Shown piece by piece: positions 1 through 4,931 of a stretch of 5,348 nucleotides of DNA (its first letter is position 1; every line of letters begins with the position of its first letter). A model generated the notes under the pieces. That model did no database searches. It saw only the letters and a program-made list of their open reading frames with translations, and had not been told where the DNA came from. This stretch comes from Dinoroseobacter sp042096155 (GTDB lineage Bacteria > Pseudomonadota > Alphaproteobacteria > Rhodobacterales > Rhodobacteraceae), in assembly GCA_042096155.1 (NCBI GenBank), contig JBELMC010000143.1, positions 1 through 5,348 of the forward strand. Direction: 5' to 3'. A program made the translations under genes and the position numbers.

Positions 1-24
1 TGAACATCAAGCCATCGCGCGTGA

Positions 25-417
25 TCCGGATCGTGCGTCAGATCGTGCGAAGCGGAACAGGCACTTCATGCGCGCAGGCCTTGCGAAAACCTCATCCATC
101 ATTCTGATCGAGGGTCTCAATACGTATCGATCAAGTACACAGAACGGTTAGTCGATGCTGGGCTGGAGCCCTCTGTCGGCAGCGTCGGCGACAGTTATGA
201 TAACGCGCTTGCCGAGACGATGATCGGCTTGTTCAAGACTGAAGTCATCAACCGCTTGGGTCCATGGAAGTCCAAAGATCAGGTTGAGTGGGAAACCCGC
301 AAGTGGGTCGATTGGTTCAACACGAAGCGACGACTGGAGCCGCTGGGCTACATCACACCGCAACAAGCAGAGGATGAGCACTATCAAAGCTTGAAAACAG
401 ACGACATTGCAGCTTGA
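25..417 (+). pseudogene. IS3-family transposase (OrfB), C-terminal remnant
   Basis: This is the C-terminal portion of the DDE transposase (rve/integrase-core fold) of an IS3-family element, which would catalyse strand transfer during transposition. Convincing similarity starts near position 55 with EQALHARRP, followed by HHSDRGSQY (second catalytic Asp, codon 106-108) and SVGDSYDNALAET (catalytic Glu, codon 214-216). The two acidic residues are 36 codons apart, the D(35)E spacing typical of IS3. The tail WVDWFNTKRRLEPLGY and a stop at 415-417 also match family ends. The same frame has a stop at 22-24, and 25-54 does not resemble transposase, so the first catalytic Asp, the N-terminal half and OrfA are not connected to this frame. 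A full OrfB is roughly 270-300 residues; about 130 remain. It is therefore called a truncated, probably inactive copy, although the window edge hides what lies to the left. Confidence 0.85.
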
Positions 418-430
418 AATACCAGCTTAA

Positions 431-458
431 CAGTCTCCGGTAAAACCGGGGCGGCTCA
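431..458 (+). repeat. Probable right terminal inverted repeat of the IS3-family element
   Basis: Just 13 nt after the transposase stop lies a GC-rich segment, CTCCGGTAAAACCGGGG followed by CGGCTCA. It resembles the remembered right ends of this IS3 subgroup, which usually finish in GGGGCGGTTCA. The terminal CA at 457-458 fits the TG...CA rule for IS3 ends. The left end lies outside the window, so neither the matching repeat nor a target-site duplication can be shown. The exact outer boundary could be off by a few bases. Confidence 0.55.
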
Positions 459-658
459 GTTGACCCGTCCGATCAGATCGGGACCTGGCGCATTTTGGGG
501 GCGTTTTATCATGGAAACACCTCTGGACGACAATGCCATTGAGGCAGCAAAAGAAATCCCCGCTTGATCCTCTTTCCCTTGACGCAACCCTCGCCTATAC
601 CGTTTTGTTAACTGAGCGGGCGTCGACAGCCCGAGGACCCATGCCAAACGAGGGCGGA
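459..658. other. Leader between the IS end and accB
   Basis: These 200 bp contain no recognisable intact gene. They hold a short dyad (467-484) and an orphan + strand reading frame that is open from the transposase stop to 567. Its only ATG, at 511, would give an 18-residue peptide (METPLDDNAIEAAKEIPA), which could be the eroded 3' end of whatever gene stood here before the insertion. Further on is a TTGACG box at 579-584 that could be a -35 element, but no good -10 sits 16-18 nt downstream, so no promoter is asserted. Longer reading frames across this stretch lack family resemblance and are treated as chance. Confidence 0.5.
467..484. promoter_or_regulatory. Operator-like dyad upstream of accB
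   Basis: CCGATC-A-GATCGG (469-481) is a perfect 6-bp inverted repeat around a single central base. It extends to GTCC...GGGAC at the flanks if one extra G is tolerated. The site is 10 bp outside the proposed IS end and about 175 bp upstream of accB. Its near-perfect symmetry and short centre suit a dimeric regulator better than an RNA hairpin, because no loop is possible without opening inner pairs. No regulator is identified, and chance occurrence of a 13-mer palindrome cannot be excluded. Confidence 0.3.
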
Positions 659-661
659 ATG
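649..661 (+). promoter_or_regulatory. Ribosome binding site deciding the accB start
   Basis: GAGG, within CGAGGGCGG, lies 5 nt before the ATG at 659. A competing ATG at 641 in the same frame has its own GAGG (633-636) 4 nt upstream, so spacing alone does not settle the choice. The ATG at 659 is preferred because the protein then begins MSKPSHDTDVAFIKAL, close to how related AccB proteins are remembered to begin. Confidence 0.55.
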
Positions 662-1153
662 AGCAAACCATCCCATGATACCGACGTAGCTTTTATCAAA
701 GCCTTGACAGAGCTGCTGCGCGACAATGATCTGACTGAACTTGAAGTGAAACGCGAATATGGCAAAGATGACGGGCTGAATGTCCGCGTGTCGCGTCAGC
801 TTCCCGCACCACAAACCGTTCAAACGACTGTCGCTGCCCCAATTCCAGCGGCCCCCACACCGATCTCGTCGGCTCCTGCCGCGACATCCGCCCCATCGGG
901 CGATGATCCTGCCCAACATCCCGGCGCAGTGACCTCGCCCATGGTCGGCACCGCCTATCTGCAAGCGGAGCCCGGCAGCCCGGCTTTTGTGAAACTTGGC
1001 GATTCCGTCTCGGAAGGCCGGACCGTTTTGATCATTGAGGCCATGAAAACGATGAACCACATCCCGGCCCCCCGGGCAGGCAAGGTGACACGAATTTTGG
1101 TCGAAGACGGGGCTGCTGTGGAATTTGGCGCACCCTTGATGATCATCGAGTGA
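659..1153 (+). CDS. accB: Acetyl-CoA carboxylase biotin carboxyl carrier protein (BCCP)
   Basis: BCCP carries the carboxyl group on biotin between biotin carboxylase and carboxyltransferase in the first committed step of fatty-acid synthesis (cytosol, malonyl-CoA formation). From the ATG at 659 it has 164 residues, normal for the family. An N-terminal helix-rich segment (about 1-47) is followed by a mobile Ala/Pro/Thr-rich linker (about 48-90) and the C-terminal biotinyl domain (about 91-164). The biotinylation motif EAMKTMN puts the acceptor at Lys130, 34 residues from the end, the same spacing as in E. coli BCCP. SPMVGTAY at 93-100 and the insertion after it match the protruding thumb of AccB-type domains, which separates it from other biotinyl or lipoyl domains. 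accC follows after 7 nt, so the two are almost certainly co-transcribed. A start at 641 would give 170 residues, and an open frame runs back to 533 without family resemblance. Confidence 0.96.
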   Translation: MSKPSHDTDVAFIKALTELLRDNDLTELEVKREYGKDDGLNVRVSRQLPAPQTVQTTVAAPIPAAPTPISSAPAATSAPSGDDPAQHPGAVTSPMVGTAYLQAEPGSPAFVKLGDSVSEGRTVLIIEAMKTMNHIPAPRAGKVTRILVEDGAAVEFGAPLMIIE

Positions 1154-1160
1154 GCCGCCG

Positions 1161-2504
1161 ATGTTCAAAAAAATTCTAATTGCCAACCGGGGTGAGATAG
1201 CTCTGCGTGTCATCCGTGCCGCCCGGGAAATGGGCATCCAAACAGTCGCCGTGCACTCGACCGCAGATTCGGACGCAATGCATGTCCGTATGGCTGATGA
1301 AAGCGTGTGCATCGGACCTCCCTCTGCGTCCGACAGTTATCTGAGTTTCCCGGCGATCATATCGGCGTGCGAAATCACCGGCGCAGAAGCCATCCACCCC
1401 GGGTATGGTTTTTTGTCTGAGAATGCGCAATTCGTTGAAATTGTGGAAGATCACGGCCTGAAATTCATCGGTCCCCGCGCCGAACATATCCGTATTATGG
1501 GTGATAAGATCACCGCCAAAGACACAATGAAAGCGCTCGGTGTTCCGTGCGTGCCCGGATCCGATGGTGGGGTCCCTGATCTTGAGAGCGCCCGAAAAGT
1601 GGCTCAAGAGTTCGGCTTTCCAGTCATCATCAAGGCGACAGCAGGCGGCGGAGGACGGGGCATGAAGTTGGCCACAACCGCCGACGATCTGGAAACAGCC
1701 TTCCGCACAGCGCGCGCTGAGGGCAAAGCCGCCTTCGGGAATGACGAAGTCTATATTGAAAAATACCTCACAACCCCTCGTCACATCGAAGTGCAAGTGT
1801 TTGGTGATGGTCAGGGCCGGGCAGTCCATCTGGGTGAGCGCGATTGCTCTTTGCAGCGACGCCACCAAAAGGTGTTCGAAGAAGCTCCTGGTCCGGCCAT
1901 CACACCTGAACTTCGTGCACAGATCGGTGCAACCTGCGCGGATGCTGTTGCCAATATCGGGTATGAAGGCGCAGGCACGATCGAATTTCTATATGAGAAC
2001 GGCGCATTTTATTTCATCGAAATGAACACCCGTTTGCAGGTCGAACACCCCGTGACCGAAGCCATTTTTGGCGTGGATTTGGTCAAAGAACAGATCTGTG
2101 TGGCAGCAGGCAACGAGATGTCTTTGCGTCAGGAAGACCTCGCCGTCAAAGGTCACGCCATAGAGGTGCGGATCAATGCGGAGAAACTGCCAACCTTCTC
2201 GCCTTGCCCTGGCAAAATTACCCAGTATCACGCACCCGGCGGCTTGGGTGTCCGTATGGACAGTGCGCTTTACGATGGCTATGCGATCCCGCCGTATTAC
2301 GACAGCTTGATCGCCAAATTGATTGTTTATGCACCAGACCGTGCTGCCGCATTGGCGCGTCTTAAACGCGCTTTGGGCGAGCTGATCGTCGATGGCGTCG
2401 ACACGACGGTGCCCCTGTTTCACGCGCTGCTGGAAGAGGAGGCAGTGCGGAGCGGGTCTTACAATATTCATTGGTTGGAAAAATGGCTCGAGGCACAAGG
2501 CTGA
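1161..2504 (+). CDS. accC: Acetyl-CoA carboxylase, biotin carboxylase subunit
   Basis: This enzyme uses ATP and bicarbonate to carboxylate biotin on AccB. It has 447 residues, full length for the family (about 449). The N-terminal domain begins KKILIANRGEIALRV. The ATP-grasp region shows Lys116 (GDK), Lys158 (IIKATAGGGGRGMK), the glycine-rich loop 162-168, and KVFEEAPGP at 237-245. The metal and catalytic residues are present: Glu275, Glu287 in FIEMNT, Arg291, and VEH at 294-296, with Arg337 (EVR) as the conserved bicarbonate/biotin-site arginine. The C-terminal domain ends NIHWLEKWLEAQG. Nothing essential is missing. Where most relatives read PSPGK this one has PCPGK (Cys349). The start follows accB closely with only a weak GAGTGAG upstream, partly inside the accB end, which suggests translational coupling. 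A propionyl- or pyruvate-carboxylase subunit is unlikely at this length and next to accB. Confidence 0.97.
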   Translation: MFKKILIANRGEIALRVIRAAREMGIQTVAVHSTADSDAMHVRMADESVCIGPPSASDSYLSFPAIISACEITGAEAIHPGYGFLSENAQFVEIVEDHGLKFIGPRAEHIRIMGDKITAKDTMKALGVPCVPGSDGGVPDLESARKVAQEFGFPVIIKATAGGGGRGMKLATTADDLETAFRTARAEGKAAFGNDEVYIEKYLTTPRHIEVQVFGDGQGRAVHLGERDCSLQRRHQKVFEEAPGPAITPELRAQIGATCADAVANIGYEGAGTIEFLYENGAFYFIEMNTRLQVEHPVTEAIFGVDLVKEQICVAAGNEMSLRQEDLAVKGHAIEVRINAEKLPTFSPCPGKITQYHAPGGLGVRMDSALYDGYAIPPYYDSLIAKLIVYAPDRAAALARLKRALGELIVDGVDTTVPLFHALLEEEAVRSGSYNIHWLEKWLEAQG

Positions 2505-2564
2505 TGCCTCGACAGTTCGGTGAGGGGCAAACTAGACCTCAATGAACGCTGCAGGTAATATTTG

Positions 2565-2597
2565 ATGACATTGGGTTCAATTTCCCCGGGCGAATGA
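2565..2597 (+). other. Possible 10-codon leader ORF overlapping the aat start
   Basis: An ATG at 2565, preceded by AGGT at 2553-2556, opens a ten-codon frame (MTLGSISPGE) whose TGA overlaps the aat ATG as ATGA. aat itself has only a weak GGGCGA before its start, so ribosomes finishing this peptide could re-initiate on aat. It is too short to judge by codon use and may be chance. Confidence 0.25.
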
Positions 2598-3223
2598 CCA
2601 AACTGACGGCTGAATTACTGATCAAGGGCTATTCCTTGGGCGTCTTCCCAATGGCTGAAAGTCGCCGGTCCGATGCGATTCAGTGGATAGATCCGCGCGA
2701 TCGCGGCATCATCCCCATCGACGGTCTGCATATTTCACGCTCTTTGCGCAAATCACTGCTGAAACTGAAATACGACATACGTCTAAACCACGATTTTGCT
2801 GCGACTGTGAGGGCCTGTGCCGACCGCGACGAAACTTGGATCAATGACACTCTATATGCCGCCTATTGTGAGCTGCACACGCGCGGCTACGCCCACTCGC
2901 TGGAGGTTTGGCAAGACAATCAGATGGTCGGCGGTGTCTACGGCGTCGCACTGGGCGGGGCCTTTTTCGGCGAAAGCATGTTTTCTCGACGCACGAACGG
3001 GTCCAAGATCGCTCTGGCTTGGCTGTTGGCACGGCTGCGCTTTGGGGGGTATTCGCTGTTTGACACTCAATTTATGACCGACCATTTGCAGAGCATGGGC
3101 GGAATAGAAATCCCGCGCAATTTATACCAGCAGCACTTGAGATCAGCCTTGCTTACGGTCGGACGTATCGATGCAATGCCCCATGACGTACCAGCCGAAA
3201 CTGTATTTTCGACATCGGCTTGA
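2594..3223 (+). CDS. aat: Leucyl/phenylalanyl-tRNA--protein transferase
   Basis: Aat transfers Leu or Phe from aminoacyl-tRNA onto proteins with N-terminal Arg or Lys, marking them for ClpS/ClpAP degradation (bacterial N-degron pathway, cytosol). The 209-residue product is a little shorter than E. coli Aat (234) but typical of alphaproteobacterial forms. Family landmarks occur in order: GYSLGVFPM (12-20), W31-DPRDRGIIPI, HISRSL (46-51), TWIND (81-85), AHSLEVW (100-106), VGGVYGVALGGAFFGESMFSR (112-132, containing Glu127), NGSKIAL and FDTQF with Gln159. Glu127 and Gln159 correspond to the catalytic-site Glu156 and Gln188 of E. coli. The gene lies 89 nt after accC on the same strand, with no strong terminator between, so read-through from accBC is plausible. 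The start at 2594 fits the usual MT-L-T-ELL beginning, although its ribosome binding site is poor. Confidence 0.95.
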   Translation: MTKLTAELLIKGYSLGVFPMAESRRSDAIQWIDPRDRGIIPIDGLHISRSLRKSLLKLKYDIRLNHDFAATVRACADRDETWINDTLYAAYCELHTRGYAHSLEVWQDNQMVGGVYGVALGGAFFGESMFSRRTNGSKIALAWLLARLRFGGYSLFDTQFMTDHLQSMGGIEIPRNLYQQHLRSALLTVGRIDAMPHDVPAETVFSTSA

Positions 3224-3270
3224 CGCCCGCCTGCGGACTGCACGACACGGCCAATGATCCTTTGGTGAAA
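3224..3270. other. Convergent gap between aat and the DUF2155 gene
   Basis: Two transcription units meet here across 47 bp. The only dyad found is CCAA...TTGG (about 3251-3265), four base pairs without a T-run on either strand, which is too weak to call a terminator. Confidence 0.5.
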
Positions 3271-3912
3271 TTAAGGTCTCGGCCGGGGTCGTATCGACTG
3301 AGTGAGCATCTGCGCGCCGACGGGAGCGACCTGCGGCGCGATCACAGCATCTTCGGTCAGCTCTGGCGGATCTTCGTCGGGCGGCAATGTGCAGCCTAAG
3401 ACCCAAACGTCATAGCGGGGATGATCCAGCGCCATCAGCGCCGGGGAAGACGCAATCATCCATCCTGTAAACAGAGTGTCGCCCGTGTTGCTGACCACAC
3501 TGACCCGAGCATAAGCGTCCGAGCTGGGGCTTTCCGACGGATAGCGACATTCATGCAGCGTCACAACAATCCGCCCCAAATCACTGCTTTCGGCGCTCAT
3601 AAGGGTCAAATCCCGCGTTCGACCGGTCATCTTATCCAGCACCCGAAGTCGTCCGGCCTCTGCGATTTCGATCCTGATTTGTTGCTCAAAGGTTTGAAAT
3701 TGTTCGTCCGACAACTGAAACCGGGGACCAAAGCCCGGCTCTTCGACCGCGCGGATGTCCAAGCCGATCTCGGCGTTCGAATCCGCAGGATCCATTGGCG
3801 CAAGTGTCACAGCGTCGTCATCAAGGGGCATAACCTCAATAGTCTGCCCGAATGCCGTACCGACACAGCACGCCGCAATCACCAGACCTGTTCGCAGATC
3901 CGCGCGGACCAT
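3271..3912 (-). CDS. Exported DUF2155-domain protein
   Basis: This 213-residue protein has a DUF2155 domain of unknown function, common in Alphaproteobacteria. The N-terminus looks like a secretion signal: a short charged part (MVRADLR), a hydrophobic core (8-20) and a plausible signal peptidase I site AFG|Q after residue 22. The core has IAACC, so Cys15 could alternatively be a lipoprotein cysteine. Residues 23-75 are acidic and low in similarity. The domain itself spans about 88-174, with RLRVLDKMTGRT, the cysteine-bearing ECRYP (121-125), and GWMIASSPALMALDHPRYDVWV near its end, closing at Cys174. Cys122 and Cys174 could form a disulfide in the periplasm. A proline-rich tail follows. The start codon abuts the mlaD stop (TGAATG), with a run of six G 6 nt upstream serving as ribosome binding site, so it is probably translationally coupled to mlaD and may act in the envelope with it. 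Confidence 0.88.
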   Translation of the reverse strand: MVRADLRTGLVIAACCVGTAFGQTIEVMPLDDDAVTLAPMDPADSNAEIGLDIRAVEEPGFGPRFQLSDEQFQTFEQQIRIEIAEAGRLRVLDKMTGRTRDLTLMSAESSDLGRIVVTLHECRYPSESPSSDAYARVSVVSNTGDTLFTGWMIASSPALMALDHPRYDVWVLGCTLPPDEDPPELTEDAVIAPQVAPVGAQMLTQSIRPRPRP

Positions 3913-4362
3913 TCACTGCCCCCCGACAAAACGTGACAACAAGTTCAGCAGATCCAACGCACCTTGGGTTTCTGGAAACGCCATATCCTCTTCCAGCACA
4001 AACGGCGAGCCACCGGGTAAGACCTCGACAAAATTACCGCCCAACAATCCTTCCGAGCTGATTGCTGCGATCGAATCGTCTGGTATTTCGACGTCTTGCC
4101 GGATCGTAACCGTCGTGTCAGCGCGCAGGCTTTCAGGATTCAGGGCAATGGCCGATACAGTGCCAATCTTGACGCCAGATAAGCGTACGTCGGTCCCAAC
4201 AGACACCCCTTCGGCGCTGCGAAAACTGGCCGTCAGATCATAGGTTCCCCCGCCGCCCCCAATGCGGCCAAAGCCGGTGGCTTGGGCGGTATACACGACG
4301 AATCCAGCGGCCAGTGCCAAAACAGCGGCGCCTACGGCGATCTCGAGCTTATCTTCGGCCAT
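3913..4362 (-). CDS. mlaD: MlaD-type MCE-domain lipid transport protein
   Basis: MlaD is the substrate-binding MCE subunit of the Mla phospholipid transporter. It is anchored in the inner membrane and hands lipids between membranes to keep the outer membrane asymmetric. The 149-residue product has one N-terminal transmembrane helix (about 8-27, AVGAAVLALAAGFVVYTAQA), a short linker with five glycines (35-39), and one MCE domain (about 41-120). The domain shows typical signatures: ASFRSAEGVSVGTDVR, SGVKIGTV, and SSEGLLGGNFVEV followed by PGGSP. The ATG at 4362 is chosen because AGGAG (4371-4375) lies 8 nt upstream; a TTG at 4419 would add 19 residues spanning a hairpin and is unlikely. The usual partners MlaE, MlaF, MlaB and MlaC are not in the window. 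The downstream DUF2155 gene begins immediately after the stop. Confidence 0.92.
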   Translation of the reverse strand: MAEDKLEIAVGAAVLALAAGFVVYTAQATGFGRIGGGGGTYDLTASFRSAEGVSVGTDVRLSGVKIGTVSAIALNPESLRADTTVTIRQDVEIPDDSIAAISSEGLLGGNFVEVLPGGSPFVLEEDMAFPETQGALDLLNLLSRFVGGQ

Positions 4363-4382
4363 GCCTGTTTCTCCTGCTCCCA

Positions 4383-4407
4383 CCCGCCCTAATTCACATG
4401 GGGCGGG
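4383..4407 (-). promoter_or_regulatory. GC-rich hairpin in the mlaD leader
   Basis: CCCGCCC (4383-4389) and GGGCGGG (4401-4407) form a perfect 7-bp, all-GC stem with an 11-nt loop. No T-run follows on either strand, so it is not a classical terminator. On the - strand it lies between the NDUFA12 gene and mlaD and ends 7 nt upstream of the mlaD AGGAG. It could shield a processed 5' end, attenuate transcription or adjust translation of mlaD; the sequence does not decide between these. Confidence 0.45.
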
Positions 4408-4454
4408 GACGCAGTGCAACGTTTAATCGAAAAACGAGTATCCGGATGACCGAA

Positions 4455-4832
4455 TTATTCGGGCGACCAAGCCTCATAATCGCGTCGCTGGGTGACACCT
4501 TCACGACGAAGCGAGCCTTCAGGGACATAGGCCGCTGCAGTGCCTGTCAAATTCGGCAAGTGCGGCTGTTCCCAAGTTTTCCGTGTCAAGGGCTGCTTGG
4601 TGGGCGCTTCTTGAAAGGTATGGTGCAACCATCCATGCCACTCCGGAGAGACACGGCTGGCTTCGGCCTCGCCGTTAAAAATCACCCAGCGGCGCTTGGC
4701 GTCACGCGTTTCATAATAAACATTGCCCGCTGCATCATCACCGACCTTCACGCCTTTGCGATACGTCCATAATTGTGTGCCAAGGGTCTGGCCATTCCAC
4801 CACGTGACTGCGCGTTTCAGCAAATCAAGCAT
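4455..4832 (-). CDS. NADH:ubiquinone oxidoreductase subunit NDUFA12 (B17.2-type)
   Basis: This is a 125-residue homologue of the mitochondrial complex I accessory subunit NDUFA12/B17.2, found in Alphaproteobacteria as a supernumerary subunit on the peripheral arm. It has no catalytic cofactor and is thought to support assembly or stability. Characteristic stretches are WWNGQTLGTQLWTYRKG (11-27), VGDDAAGNVYYE (30-41), RRWVIFNGEAEASRVSPEWHGWLHH (47-71) and PHLPNLTGT (90-98), with the family-typical end DYEAWSPE. The start at 4832 is supported by GGAGG (4838-4842) 5 nt upstream. No signal peptide or membrane segment is present, as expected for a cytoplasmic-side subunit. The nuo operon is not nearby. 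It lies 92 nt upstream of mlaD on the same strand, so the two may share a transcript, though their functions differ. Confidence 0.94.
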   Translation of the reverse strand: MLDLLKRAVTWWNGQTLGTQLWTYRKGVKVGDDAAGNVYYETRDAKRRWVIFNGEAEASRVSPEWHGWLHHTFQEAPTKQPLTRKTWEQPHLPNLTGTAAAYVPEGSLRREGVTQRRDYEAWSPE

Positions 4833-4899
4833 CCTGTCCTCCGGTAGTATTTTGCGGCAACATGGCCCAAACGAATGACTGCGTCCAGAGTTTACACCC

Positions 4900-4917
4900 G
4901 CAGCATCAAGACGCTGC
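4900..4917 (-). terminator. Weak stem-loop after the right-edge gene
   Basis: GCAGC (4900-4904) and GCTGC (4913-4917) form a 5-bp stem, extended to 6 by a G-T pair, with a 6-nt loop. It begins 14 nt after the stop of the gene ending at 4932. There is no T-run after it on the - strand, so any terminator role is uncertain. It is the only structure seen in the 99-bp gap before the NDUFA12 gene. Confidence 0.22.
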
Positions 4918-4931
4918 CCTTGCCGATATGC

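Noticed and set aside
579..607. Sigma-70 promoter with TTGACG as -35 upstream of accB
   Set aside because: At 16-18 nt spacing there is only GTTTTG-like sequence, and the better TATACC is 11 nt away, so the pair does not make a convincing promoter.
533..658. N-terminal extension of accB to the ATG at 533
   Set aside because: The extra 42 residues do not resemble BCCP, and a better start with GAGG lies at 659 (or 641).
608..1312. Long - strand open frame opposite accB and the accC start (234 codons)
   Set aside because: It lies antisense to clearly recognised AccB and AccC, shows no family motifs, and is rich in Arg, Cys, Trp and His as expected of a shadow frame.
1176..1868. Long - strand open frame opposite accC (230 codons)
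   Set aside because: It is antisense to conserved accC codons; the composition is atypical and no domain is recognisable.
2505..2593. Terminator between accC and aat
   Set aside because: Only a CCTC/GAGG stem of 4 bp was found, with no T-run after it.
3421..3936. + strand open frame opposite the DUF2155 gene
   Set aside because: It is antisense to a well-supported exported protein and overlaps the mlaD-DUF2155 junction; no motifs are visible.
4363..4419. N-terminal extension of MlaD from a TTG at 4419
   Set aside because: It would run through a GC-rich hairpin and a good AGGAG site, and MlaD relatives start close to the membrane helix.
4314..4772. + strand open frame opposite NDUFA12
   Set aside because: It is antisense to a clear NDUFA12 homologue and has no ribosome site or family resemblance.
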